A DNA stretch of 40,498 nt from assembly GCA_023261445.1 (NCBI GenBank), contig JAHFOX010000009.1:1-40498 (forward strand), given 5' to 3'. Below the pieces are notes generated by a model. The model had not been told where the DNA came from, searched no databases, and saw only the letters and a list, made by a program, of their open reading frames with translations. The DNA is from Planctomycetota bacterium. GTDB taxonomy: Bacteria > Planctomycetota > Brocadiia > Brocadiales > Brocadiaceae. This document shows, one piece after another, positions 28,192-38,065 of the stretch; position 1 is the first letter of the stretch, and every line of letters starts with the position of its first letter. A program made the translations under genes and the position numbers.

Positions 28192-30642
28192 TTAGTGAAA
28201 TCCCCCGTGCGGAGAACTGCTGGGTGGCATTCCATGAGGACTAGCACCTAATGGCATTTCTCCGGTTGTGGTTTTCGCCGGGCCTACAGGCATTACAGGT
28301 GCAGTCTCTGCAATAATAGTAGTAAAATCCTCTTCTTTTTTCATGAGTTTAGCTATTAATTCATTATCAACAACATAAATATAATCTGAGTCTTTATTTT
28401 TCACATAATAATCTTGCGTGTCTTTTTTCTTGCCAATATAAAGCACAACTTCTCTGCCTTCCAAACCAATTGTAATGATAAGCTGTGGCTTATCTAAAGA
28501 AAACTGCGTCAGGTTAGTCGCTTTATATTGTTCAATATAGCTGCCTTTTAATTCGTCAAGGCTGCGGATGAAATAATCTACTTCTCTTCCCTGTATATCT
28601 TTCAGCATGGGATTTTTTATCTTCCAATTCCAGACATTGTTTATTTTTTCTAATTGTATGACCCTGTCAGCATAGTTCAGACTAAGATTTAATACATTTG
28701 TTCTTTCAAAATTAAGTACCTTGTTCGGCGCAAGTTCAGCGTCAAAGTTTCTAATCTTAGGCCATGGAAGTTCGAACACCAGATCGTTATCACTAAACAT
28801 GCAATAAGAATTCGCTTTATCCCCTTCCTTAACTCTCTTACCGATTAATAGAGTCCTCGTTTCAACTGTCTTCCCCTGAGGTTCTGTGGCTTTCATTGCA
28901 GGGTCTGATTTTTCTTCTTTCTTTTTGTCAGTTCCTTCGGGTGGCTGTTCTGTAACCTTTTCGTAAGTAATAGACACCTTAATTACTGGATTGTCCAGTC
29001 CAAAAGCAGTAAGGTCTTTAGGCGCTTTTGTAACATAACTTTCTGCTTTTAAAAATGCTAAGTCCCATATAATTTCGTTAACCACATCCGTGTTTGCTAC
29101 TGTTTGTATAGGTTTGGAGAGTTCCCACTGAACTCTGCCTTCAGCATCTTTTTTATTTGTTATATCACACACAAATGTGCGGTCTGGCTTTTCAATAACT
29201 ATCTTCTTTGCAAGGTCTCTGTTAAAATCACTTACGAGTCTATCGCGGAATGACAGGAGTGCATCTTCAATTTTATCATAAAATTCAGCGGCAAGAACGG
29301 TGTACACTGATTCCTCTCCAACTCGTTTTACGTAACATTTGTTACCTTCAGGCGTCTTCTTGCCGACATAAAACTTGGCTAACTCCTTATCCTCTTCTTT
29401 TGTAACAGAAATCTCAAAAATGGGTTCTTTTAACCCATAAATGGACAAATCTGTTGGTTTATCAGAAATGAAATCTTCTATTTCAAGTACTTTAATCTTC
29501 TCAAGGAAGTTCTTAACGGTATCCTGATCCGCATAAATATTTATCGGTTTTGTAATCTTCCAATCGAGGTCTAAAGATTTCTCGATAGCAATCAAATCAG
29601 ACTGTGTCTTGACCTCTAACTTGTTTATACCATACGTTCCGATAGATTCAAACCTGACTACTTTTCTGTCTCTCAAGTCATTCGGCTTCTTGCTAAGATC
29701 TGCAAGTATGTTGTCTTTAAGGAAAAAAATGGTTGGTTCATCTGTACGTTTGACATAGACCTTGTTATCCAGAGAGTATCCGAATATTACTGATTGGGCA
29801 GCACCTTTTTCATTAATAGTAACTGTAAAACGTGGATTATCCAGACCGTATTTTACTAAATCCTTTGTCTCTTCCGTGATGAAATCCATACGGTCAATTT
29901 GCAGGTTTTTGAGTTTTCCAACGATGTCTTTGACTTTTTCCAGATCTGCAAGATCACTAATTGGTTCAACAAGTCTCCAGAAACTGCCTTTTTTGTTACA
30001 AACAATATTAAATTCGTTTGTTTTAACCTGCAAGCCGTCCACAGACTCCTTGTCAAACGTAAATACCCACTTACTTCTTAAATCCAGTATGTTTTTATTG
30101 GCTTTATTGATGAGACTACCTGGTACAACAAGGACCTCATCGCTTGTATCGAGTTTGATGTATACATTATCACCCGCAGCAAGTTTTTGCCCCATAAATA
30201 CCATGTATTTATCTTTAGGCCCCGTCACCTGTATTTTATCCGGTTTTGATGGAATCCCTGTAAACATTGTAATGGTTGCCTTCGGAACATCCAGCCCGTA
30301 ATCTTTAAGGTCAAATGGTTTGTCTCCATCTTTCTTAAAAGAACCAACCTTATTCATGAATTCAAACTCAGAGAGTATGCTGTTTACTTCTGAATTATCC
30401 GCGCGGAGTTTTAGAGGTTCAGTGATATGCCAGAAATTATCCTCAGCCTTTTCAATGACTACCTTGCCGCTCTCATTATTTAATTCAATCTTTTTAATCA
30501 TAGATGATTCAAACGCAGGAATCACCTTTTTTTGCAGTCTCTCCCATTCTTCTTGGGGTAGTTGCTTTTTTTCATAAAGAAAGACATACGAAATGCCTAT
30601 AGCTGCTACAATTAAAAGGATAATAGTTGTTTTAAGTTTCAT
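28192..30642 (-). CDS. DUF4340 repeat protein associated with a Gld-type ABC transporter
   Basis: N-terminal TM, repeated DYGLDxP motifs, adjacent to ABC_transp_aux/permease/ATPase genes. Confidence 0.85.
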   Translation of the reverse strand: MKLKTTIILLIVAAIGISYVFLYEKKQLPQEEWERLQKKVIPAFESSMIKKIELNNESGKVVIEKAEDNFWHITEPLKLRADNSEVNSILSEFEFMNKVGSFKKDGDKPFDLKDYGLDVPKATITMFTGIPSKPDKIQVTGPKDKYMVFMGQKLAAGDNVYIKLDTSDEVLVVPGSLINKANKNILDLRSKWVFTFDKESVDGLQVKTNEFNIVCNKKGSFWRLVEPISDLADLEKVKDIVGKLKNLQIDRMDFITEETKDLVKYGLDNPRFTVTINEKGAAQSVIFGYSLDNKVYVKRTDEPTIFFLKDNILADLSKKPNDLRDRKVVRFESIGTYGINKLEVKTQSDLIAIEKSLDLDWKITKPINIYADQDTVKNFLEKIKVLEIEDFISDKPTDLSIYGLKEPIFEISVTKEEDKELAKFYVGKKTPEGNKCYVKRVGEESVYTVLAAEFYDKIEDALLSFRDRLVSDFNRDLAKKIVIEKPDRTFVCDITNKKDAEGRVQWELSKPIQTVANTDVVNEIIWDLAFLKAESYVTKAPKDLTAFGLDNPVIKVSITYEKVTEQPPEGTDKKKEEKSDPAMKATEPQGKTVETRTLLIGKRVKEGDKANSYCMFSDNDLVFELPWPKIRNFDAELAPNKVLNFERTNVLNLSLNYADRVIQLEKINNVWNWKIKNPMLKDIQGREVDYFIRSLDELKGSYIEQYKATNLTQFSLDKPQLIITIGLEGREVVLYIGKKKDTQDYYVKNKDSDYIYVVDNELIAKLMKKEEDFTTIIAETAPVMPVGPAKTTTGEMPLGASPHGMPPSSSPHGGFH

Positions 30643-30740
30643 GGCTTACTTCTTTCCTCCGACGTAGAATATCATAAAACGGCTGTGCCGCAATCCAAAA
30701 GAAATTTTACTACAATGGGGGCAAGGAATGAAGTTAGGAG

Positions 30741-30812
30741 GATGTGAAGTTGGGAAGTTGAGAAAATGAAATTCCCAACTTCTTAACTTCCTAATTTCAT
30801 AACTTCTTCGTT
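30741..30812. repeat. Purine/pyrimidine inverted intergenic repeat (AAGTTGGGAAGTTGAGAAA family)
   Basis: GAAGTTGGGAAGTTGAGAAAATGAAATTCCCAACTTCTTAACTTCC; related sequences near 6330, 23345 and 36710. Confidence 0.5.
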
Positions 30813-30877
30813 GAACTCTTTCTGTCCTCTGACAAAATCAAAAAGGCATAATTTTTATTGTGTTGGCGTATCAATAA

Positions 30878-32587
30878 TTAACGACGCCTTTTCCACCACA
30901 CAATACTGCCAATAACAATTGGTATCACTGGAATACCAGCAATTGAAATCCAGAATATAACTTTCATTTGAATGGGACTAATTGTCGCTTTACGGAAATC
31001 AGGTGGTTTAGCAGAAATACCCAACTGTGTTTCCTTTTTTGCCAGCCAGTTGACAGAATTACGAAACAGGTCAACGTTCCCTGGGTTTTCAATATATTCA
31101 TTAGTTACAAAATTCACATCTCCGAATACAACCAAGCGAGCACCTTGAGGTTTAGCCTTTGGGTCATCAGCCATAGTTGGATGCGATTGTGTAACGGACT
31201 TAGGCAGTTCTTTTACCTGAGAAACTACCGCCAAAGAAACAGGGCCCTGTAAATCAACATCTACATTGAGTTCGGGTTTTTTCTGACGTAAATTTGCAAG
31301 ATCAGTTTCTCCCCAGGCCCCCTCAGGTGCATTTATTAGAGTTGTTGCCTGATAAGGCATTTGATCGTTAGGAGGCGACGAAGAAACTGAACACGCACCA
31401 AAAAGAATTGTATTAACATTCTTTAAGCCATCGGTAATTACATTGTCTGCTGCATATTCATCCTTACCAACGTAAATTTCAGCAACGGTTTGTATTCCAA
31501 AGAGAGGTAAATTAGCCTTGTTATAAACAACAACATCATCGCGGACAACTATACCGTATTCTGCCAAAAGTGTCTTGAACCCCGTAGGACTATTAGGACT
31601 AGCCGCCGGCTCCAGCATAAGTAAAAGTTTACCCTTGCCCTCAAGATAATTACGAATAATATTTAATTCTTCTGTAAGATATGCCTTTGTTGGTCCTGCA
31701 ACAATCAGCACATCGCAACTATCAGGAATTTTTTTTGCAGTCAAAATATCGAGCGGAGCCACCCGACAGTTATCACGCTTTAAGGCATTGGTAATTCCAG
31801 AGATTCCTCCCCGGTCGTAATCTTCGAACTGACGTTCACCGTGTCCTGTGACAAAGTATATAGCCGTTTGTTTTTCCTGAGTAACATTGAGAACGGCTTC
31901 TGTAAAAGACTCTTCTCCTTTAAACTTAAATGGATATTGTTTTTCTATAACTTCATTCTGCTGTACATGTTTGCTATGCTCACCACATTCAAACACAACC
32001 GTATTTAATTGAAGATCATCAAGTTTGAGGCGGCTGGCTAATTCCTCAACCTTTGTGCGATTTCTTAATGGGTCAATACTATCTATCTTGATCTTATCCG
32101 AATGATATGCATATTCCTTCAAGATATCCACGATTTGTTCATAAAACATCTCACCCGGATTAAAGAGTGTTGTAATAACAACTGGCTTGTCTAGATTCTT
32201 TAATACATTTTTGGTTTTTTGGGAAAGGGAGTATTTGCCGGTGATAGTAAGATCAAAACGCTCATAATGTCTATTATTCAGAAACCCAACAATCGCAAAG
32301 ATACCTGCAGCAAAAACCGACATTATGGCAACGTTTGTACCTACAAGCGCTTTCCTCTTAGATGCCTCCGATGAGAACCATTTATTTCTAATAGCCTTGG
32401 CTATGCTAAATCCAATTATAATGCCACCGCCAAGACCCATAGGTATAAAAGAAGCCAACCCCCATGAATTAAATATTCTTGATACACCAAAGCCTGCTAT
32501 AACAGCAATAATACCTGCTAGTATAATATACCCACTAAACTGATCAAACCAATCGTTCTTTTTGTCGTTCAAAGTGTTCATCTCCAT
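30878..32587 (-). CDS. GldG-like ABC transporter auxiliary protein
   Basis: RFDLTITGKYSLSQKTKNVLKNLDKPVVITTLFNPGE, YFVTGHGERQFED, terminal TM helices. Confidence 0.9.
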   Translation of the reverse strand: MEMNTLNDKKNDWFDQFSGYIILAGIIAVIAGFGVSRIFNSWGLASFIPMGLGGGIIIGFSIAKAIRNKWFSSEASKRKALVGTNVAIMSVFAAGIFAIVGFLNNRHYERFDLTITGKYSLSQKTKNVLKNLDKPVVITTLFNPGEMFYEQIVDILKEYAYHSDKIKIDSIDPLRNRTKVEELASRLKLDDLQLNTVVFECGEHSKHVQQNEVIEKQYPFKFKGEESFTEAVLNVTQEKQTAIYFVTGHGERQFEDYDRGGISGITNALKRDNCRVAPLDILTAKKIPDSCDVLIVAGPTKAYLTEELNIIRNYLEGKGKLLLMLEPAASPNSPTGFKTLLAEYGIVVRDDVVVYNKANLPLFGIQTVAEIYVGKDEYAADNVITDGLKNVNTILFGACSVSSSPPNDQMPYQATTLINAPEGAWGETDLANLRQKKPELNVDVDLQGPVSLAVVSQVKELPKSVTQSHPTMADDPKAKPQGARLVVFGDVNFVTNEYIENPGNVDLFRNSVNWLAKKETQLGISAKPPDFRKATISPIQMKVIFWISIAGIPVIPIVIGSIVWWKRRR

Positions 32588-33288
32588 CTCCTGCTCTCAA
32601 CAATACGCACCACTATAAAAATAAGCAAAGCGGTAAAACTAACATAGTAAACAACGTCCCTTGTATCTATTAACCCTTTCGTAAACGTGTCCCAGTGGTC
32701 ATAAGTGCCAATATATCGCAAACAATTATAAAACCATCCCTCACTCCCAACACTAGCCAAACCTATCACCAACAGTATGAGCAGTGCAACAATGCCAATT
32801 ACGGCTGCTATAATCTGATTTTTAGTAATAGCAGAAACTAGTATCCCAATGGCTACGAAAAGTCCTCCCATCAAAATCAATCCAATATAACTGGCAATAA
32901 TCGCACCATAATCAGGAGAACCCACCCATGCCAGAAAAATAATATAAAAAGCTGTTGGAGCAATCATAATATTATAAAGCGCCCATGCTGATAAAAATTT
33001 TCCAAAAACTACTTCAAAATCTGTAATAGGCGCTGTCATTAGCGGTTCAATAGTCCCTGTTTTATTTTCTTCAGCAAATAATCTCATGGTAATAACAGGG
33101 GTTAGAATGGACAAAATAAATTGTGTATAGGCAAGACTGTATCGTAACGTGGTTTCCTGTGTTAAACCAAGCATAACAGAAAAGAAATACCCAGAAAAAA
33201 CTACGAATACTGCAATAACAACGTATGCAACTGGTGATAGGAAGTAAGCATTAATTTCTCTTTGGAATATTGTACCTGTACTTGTCAT
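32578..33288 (-). CDS. ABC-2 type permease (GldF-like)
   Basis: REINAYFLSPVAYVVIAVFVVFSGYFF; LTPVITMRLFAEENKTGTIEPLMTAPITDFEVVFGKF. Confidence 0.9.
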   Translation of the reverse strand: MTSTGTIFQREINAYFLSPVAYVVIAVFVVFSGYFFSVMLGLTQETTLRYSLAYTQFILSILTPVITMRLFAEENKTGTIEPLMTAPITDFEVVFGKFLSAWALYNIMIAPTAFYIIFLAWVGSPDYGAIIASYIGLILMGGLFVAIGILVSAITKNQIIAAVIGIVALLILLVIGLASVGSEGWFYNCLRYIGTYDHWDTFTKGLIDTRDVVYYVSFTALLIFIVVRIVESRRWR

Positions 33289-34233
33289 TTATGTCGTTAC
33301 CTCCTGTTCTTGTGTGGTAATTTGATGAAATATCTCCTCTAATGTAACTGTGGCTTGTCGCATTTCCCGGATAATTCCGTTATTCTTTACAATATTTGAA
33401 AAAACTTCTTCCCTTATATCCATGCCTTTTTCAGCATCTACTGTATAATTGCTAATTTCACCCATGTCGTGCCACGCAACCTTTTTTACACCCGTCATGC
33501 TTGACAGGACATTCTTTATTTTTTCTCCGTTACCACGCACTTCTAATACAATACTACTCCCACTTTTAAGCTGTGACGCCAAATTAGAAGGGGTGTCCAT
33601 AGCAACTATTTTACCTTTATTAACAATAATTACTCTGCCGCAAAGCATTTCGACTTCGGGAAGAATGTGAGTTGACAGTAGAATTGTGTGTTTTTCCCCG
33701 AGTTCTTTTATCAGTTGCCTGACCTGTCGTATCTGATTTGGATCAAGCCCAATTGTAGGCTCATCAAGAATCAATATCTTGGGGTCGTGAACAAGGGTAT
33801 CCGCCAAACCTACCCTCTGGCGATATCCCTTTGAAAGTGTACCAACGATCTGGTTTTGCACTTCTTTAATCCTGCATTTTTCGATACATTCGTCTATCTT
33901 CGTCTTGCGTTCACGATTAGGCACCCCTTTCAATTTTGCGCGGAAATTAAGATATTCTTTTACCCGCATCTCTGGGTATAAAGGCACATTCTCGGGTAAA
34001 TATCCTATTTGCTTACGCACACTAATTGAATCACGAAAAACATCAAACCCGGCAACGGTCGCTATTCCAGAAGTAGCAGGCATATAGCAAGTCAAGATAC
34101 GCATGGTAGTGGTTTTCCCTGCCCCATTAGGTCCCAACAAACCTAAAATTTCCCCTTGTCGGACTTCAAATGAAATATCATTTACTGCATACACATCAGC
34201 ATATCGCTTTGCCAAATGCTCAACTTTAATCAT
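33289..34233 (-). CDS. ABC transporter ATP-binding protein (GldA-like)
   Basis: Walker A GPNGAGKTTTM, signature LSKGYRQRVGLA, Walker B ILILDEPTIGLDP. Confidence 0.95.
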   Translation of the reverse strand: MIKVEHLAKRYADVYAVNDISFEVRQGEILGLLGPNGAGKTTTMRILTCYMPATSGIATVAGFDVFRDSISVRKQIGYLPENVPLYPEMRVKEYLNFRAKLKGVPNRERKTKIDECIEKCRIKEVQNQIVGTLSKGYRQRVGLADTLVHDPKILILDEPTIGLDPNQIRQVRQLIKELGEKHTILLSTHILPEVEMLCGRVIIVNKGKIVAMDTPSNLASQLKSGSSIVLEVRGNGEKIKNVLSSMTGVKKVAWHDMGEISNYTVDAEKGMDIREEVFSNIVKNNGIIREMRQATVTLEEIFHQITTQEQEVTT

Positions 34234-34388
34234 ATCAAATATTTCTCCCTTTATTACCTCTCCCTGTAAAAACCCATTTTCTTAAGTATTTTATAAAACT
34301 TCAAATTCCCCATTATCTTTAAAGTGTATAGAGGAAAATTAAGATCGTTATTTTATTTTGGTTCTTTGCGCTATAACTTATCTGCACT

Positions 34389-34625
34389 CTATAATTGCTT
34401 CTCTGCCTTTTTAGATTCTAGAACTTGTGTTGGTACATTTCCATCGCCCAGTTTAATTTTCTTCTGCATTAGTTCCAAAAAGGCAATTTGGACAGGATCG
34501 TCTATCTTGGTTTCAACAAATATGGGCGCCTTCCTTACGATCTGTCTAGCCCGACTTATTATAAGGGATGTGAGTCTCAACGAACCACCAACCTGCTTTG
34601 CAAATTCGTCTATTTTATAATTCAT
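34389..34625 (-). CDS. rpoZ: RNA polymerase omega subunit-like protein
   Basis: GSLRLTSLIISRARQIVRKAPIFVETKIDDPVQIAFLELMQKKI resembles the omega core. Confidence 0.65.
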   Translation of the reverse strand: MNYKIDEFAKQVGGSLRLTSLIISRARQIVRKAPIFVETKIDDPVQIAFLELMQKKIKLGDGNVPTQVLESKKAEKQL

Positions 34626-34943
34626 AGTAACACCTTTATTATGATATAAGTTTCAGAAAACTATTAACAGTTTGAAATATTTCTGTAATCTTTAATAGAC
34701 AGCCTTTGGTACAAACTTCTATTTATATTATTCAACGCAAAAGAACACTATGTAATTCAAGGTTCAAACCTCAATTGTACTCATAAGGGGTTATCCGACT
34801 GAACCCACATCAAACTTTTACAGAAGCAATCCTAATATGTTTTGCTATACATCAATGGTTTTAGAATATGCTAAAATATCGAAATAATAGATAGTATATA
34901 CAAAATCTTTTTTGTCAAGGGAAATTGAGTCTGTAAAAATTTC

Positions 34944-34971
34944 TTGAGAATTGGCTTTTAACTATGATAAT
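34944..34971 (+). promoter_or_regulatory. Candidate sigma70-type promoter for cysK-cysE
   Basis: TTGAGA, 16-nt spacer, GATAAT, about 65 nt upstream of the cysK ATG. Confidence 0.35.
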
Positions 34972-35036
34972 ATGATACACTTTGTATATTTATAGAAATA
35001 CTTATTTTTATATTAGAATTCATTTACGAGGAAAAT

Positions 35037-35966
35037 ATGGCAAAAATATACGACGATATCACCAAAACGATTGGCAATACACCATTAGTTAGATTAAATA
35101 ATATTGCTAAAGGTCTGGGGGCAACAGTGGTCGCAAAGCTGGAATCCTTTAATCCAATGGCAAGTGTGAAAGATCGTATTGGAATTGCTATGATTGAAGC
35201 GGCTGAAAAGGCTGGGTTTATTAAGAAAGATACTATTATTATAGAACCCACATCGGGCAACACAGGTATTGCTTTGGCATTTGTTGCCGCCGCAAAAGGA
35301 TATAAGTTGATTCTAACTATGCCTGACACTATGAGCATAGAACGACGGGAACTTTTGAAGGCATTTGGCGCAGAAATAGTATTGACACCAGGGTCTGAAG
35401 GTATGAAGGGCGCAGTTAATAGAGCAGAAGAACTGGTAAAAAATACTCCCAACTCATTTATGCCTCAACAATTCAAAAATCCAGCAAATCCAGAAATACA
35501 CCGTAAGACAACGGCTGAAGAAGTATGGAACGATACCAATGGTAAAATTGATATTTTCGTGGGGGGAGTAGGTACGGGCGGAACGATTACCGGTGTTGGC
35601 GAGGTTATTAAGAAACGCAAACCTTCGCTGAAAGTAATTGCCGTGGAACCTGCCGATTCACCTGTGCTTTCTGGTGGAAAGCCAGGACCACATAAAATAC
35701 AGGGGATCGGCGCAGGATTTATACCCGACGTCCTCAATATGAAGGTGGTTGATGAAATTATTACAGTTAAAAATGAACAGGCATTTGCGGTAGCCCGTCA
35801 ACTTGCCCGCGAGGAAGGAATTCTGGTAGGTATTTCCTCGGGAGCTGCCGCCTATGTTGCATTACAGGTCGCCGCAAGGCCTGAGAATAAAGGAAAACTA
35901 ATTGTCGTCGTGCTTCCTGATACTGGAGAAAGGTATCTCTCTACCGTTCTATTCAAGGAACTTTAA
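35037..35966 (+). CDS. cysK: Cysteine synthase A
   Basis: [55 protein letters not shown]. Confidence 0.96.
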   Translation: MAKIYDDITKTIGNTPLVRLNNIAKGLGATVVAKLESFNPMASVKDRIGIAMIEAAEKAGFIKKDTIIIEPTSGNTGIALAFVAAAKGYKLILTMPDTMSIERRELLKAFGAEIVLTPGSEGMKGAVNRAEELVKNTPNSFMPQQFKNPANPEIHRKTTAEEVWNDTNGKIDIFVGGVGTGGTITGVGEVIKKRKPSLKVIAVEPADSPVLSGGKPGPHKIQGIGAGFIPDVLNMKVVDEIITVKNEQAFAVARQLAREEGILVGISSGAAAYVALQVAARPENKGKLIVVVLPDTGERYLSTVLFKEL

Positions 35967-36703
35967 TGTTTGAACGCATAAAAGAAGACATTAATGCCGC
36001 CTTTCAAAATGACCCTGCAGCAAGAAACAAACTTGAAGTAATCTTATGCTATCCAGGCGTGCATGCATTGTGGCTGCATCGGTTATCTCATTACCTTTGG
36101 AGAAAAAGATGGAACGTATTGGCTCGTTTCATTTCTCACACTAACCGTTTTTTAACAGGTATTGAAATACACCCCGCGGCTGAAATAGGACGCGGCGTAT
36201 TTATAGACCACGGGATGGGGGTAGTAATAGGTGAAACTGCTGTGATTGGGGATGGTTGCCTTCTTTACAAAGGAGTTGTTCTCGGTGGCACCACTATGGA
36301 AAAGACGAAGAGACACCCAACTTTAGGCAAAAAGGTTATAGTGGGATCAAATGCCTGTATATTAGGCAACATAACCATAGGCGATCATGTGCGTATCGGT
36401 TCTGGCTCTGTTGTGGTAAAGGACGTGCCGCCGCACGCAACCGTGGTCGGAGTGCCGGGCAGAATTATCGAACAACACAAAAAGAAGGAATACGATGTGA
36501 TGCTTGACCATGGACAATTGCCAGACCCTATTGCCGACGCCTTAAGAATTGTTCTAAAAGAAAACCGCAAACTCAAGCAACGCATTATAAAACTAGAAGA
36601 TAATTTAAATATTTGCAAAGAAGCCGACGATTACGTTTCTGAGACAGAATCAGAAATAATGACTGTATTTATGAAAAATTATAAGGACGGAGACGGAATA
36701 TAA
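35966..36703 (+). CDS. cysE: Serine O-acetyltransferase
   Basis: [45 protein letters not shown]; start overlaps cysK stop (TAATG). Confidence 0.96.
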   Translation: MFERIKEDINAAFQNDPAARNKLEVILCYPGVHALWLHRLSHYLWRKRWNVLARFISHTNRFLTGIEIHPAAEIGRGVFIDHGMGVVIGETAVIGDGCLLYKGVVLGGTTMEKTKRHPTLGKKVIVGSNACILGNITIGDHVRIGSGSVVVKDVPPHATVVGVPGRIIEQHKKKEYDVMLDHGQLPDPIADALRIVLKENRKLKQRIIKLEDNLNICKEADDYVSETESEIMTVFMKNYKDGDGI

Positions 36704-36862
36704 ATAACAGAAGTTGGGATGCTGGGCGGTTGAGAAACTACGGGGATAATAAGTCTTCATCTTCACAACTTCACAGCTTCTCAATTTCTTTACCGCTTTA
36801 CAATAGGTGCGGAGAAAAGATAGCGTTTAACCGGTTTTCTGGTTTATATAAGGAATAAGACT

Positions 36863-37078
36863 ATGTCAATCAAAGGATATGTAGATTATAAAAGAAGAGA
36901 ATTTTGCAATGATGTGAAATGTTCAGTGCAATTGGATTTGAACGCTCAAAAGGAAGGCTCTGCAGAATATGAAAAAACAAGGGATATTTGTAAGAATAAA
37001 TGCAAATATACCACATATCAATTTCATCATTGGTTAATAAACAAAGGTTATTTAATTGTCAGACCCGATAAGTCTTAA
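36863..37078 (+). CDS. Small Cys-containing hypothetical protein (71 aa)
   Basis: CNDVKC and CKNKC pairs; intergenic ORF with no overlap. Confidence 0.6.
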   Translation: MSIKGYVDYKRREFCNDVKCSVQLDLNAQKEGSAEYEKTRDICKNKCKYTTYQFHHWLINKGYLIVRPDKS

Positions 37079-37113
37079 TAAATTTTAACATTTTAATAAG
37101 GAGGAATGAAACT

Positions 37114-37911
37114 GTGGATTGGGGAATAAAGAATCGCTTATCACAACTCATTAAGCCGAATGGCCGTTGCATGTTTCTGCCTATAGATCATGGATACTTT
37201 CAAGGGCCGACTTCAAAACTTGAAAAGCCAGGCGAAACGATTAAACCAATTATTGATTACGCTGACGCACTCTTTTGCACCCGTGGGGTGTTAAGATCGT
37301 GCATAAACCCGGTGAACAGCAAACCAATTATTCTCAGAGTTTCCGGAGGCACAAGCATGGTGGGAAAAGACCTGGCTAATGAGGGTATCACAACTTCTAT
37401 CGAAGAAGTTATTCGGGTGAATGCCTCTGCAATAGGCATGTCCGTTTTCATAGGCAGCGATTATGAAAAACAAACCCTGTTAAACCTTGGAAAGCTGGTT
37501 GATGAGGCAGAAAGGTATGGTATACCCGTAATGGCCGTTACGGCTGTGGGGAGAGAACTGGAAAAGCGGGACGCCCGTTACCTTGGGTTATGCTGCCGCA
37601 TTGCAGCCGAACTAGGCGCTCGGGTAGTAAAAACGTACTGGTGTGAAAATTTTGACAAAGTTACGGGCGGTTGCCCCGTACCGGTTGTTATGGCAGGAGG
37701 TCCAAAGACAAATTCAGACCTTGAGGTATTTGAGTTTGTTCATGACGGAATGCAAAAGGGCGCTATTGGCGTAAACCTTGGAAGGAATATATGGCAAAAC
37801 GAACATCCTGTAGCCATGATTAAGGCATTGCGTGCCATCATCCATGAAAATGCAACGGCAAAACAGGCTAATGACCTGTTTAACGCTGTGAAGAATGAAA
37901 AGAAAAAATAG
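37114..37911 (+). CDS. Class I aldolase, LsrF/FbaB-like (DeoC/LacD superfamily)
   Basis: GTG start after AAGGAGG. FLPIDHGYFQGP, ARVVKTYWCENFDKV (Schiff-base Lys region), VVMAGGPK, GAIGVNLGRNIWQ. Confidence 0.88.
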   Translation: MDWGIKNRLSQLIKPNGRCMFLPIDHGYFQGPTSKLEKPGETIKPIIDYADALFCTRGVLRSCINPVNSKPIILRVSGGTSMVGKDLANEGITTSIEEVIRVNASAIGMSVFIGSDYEKQTLLNLGKLVDEAERYGIPVMAVTAVGRELEKRDARYLGLCCRIAAELGARVVKTYWCENFDKVTGGCPVPVVMAGGPKTNSDLEVFEFVHDGMQKGAIGVNLGRNIWQNEHPVAMIKALRAIIHENATAKQANDLFNAVKNEKKK

Positions 37912-37980
37912 ATTAAATTAGGTCTTGTTTTGCAATGCAAAATAAAACGACTTTGCCTTTTTCTGTCATTTTTCTCATGG

Positions 37981-38027
37981 ATTCCCATTCCCCGATTATT
38001 ACCTTCGGGGACAAGCTTCATGGGAAT
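37981..38027. repeat. Nested hairpin-forming intergenic element
   Basis: ATTCCCA-t-TCCCCGA-ttattacct-TCGGGGA-caagcttca-TGGGAAT. Confidence 0.55.
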
Positions 38028-38065
38028 GACAACGAGGGTGTTTTGGGATTCCTATACATTTAATT

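Noticed and set aside
29762-30301. 179-aa plus-strand ORF opposite the DUF4340 gene
   Set aside because: Antisense shadow of a well-supported coding frame; Ser/Leu-rich with no motif.
35024-35452. 142-aa minus ORF opposite cysK
   Set aside because: Antisense shadow of cysK, including its start region.
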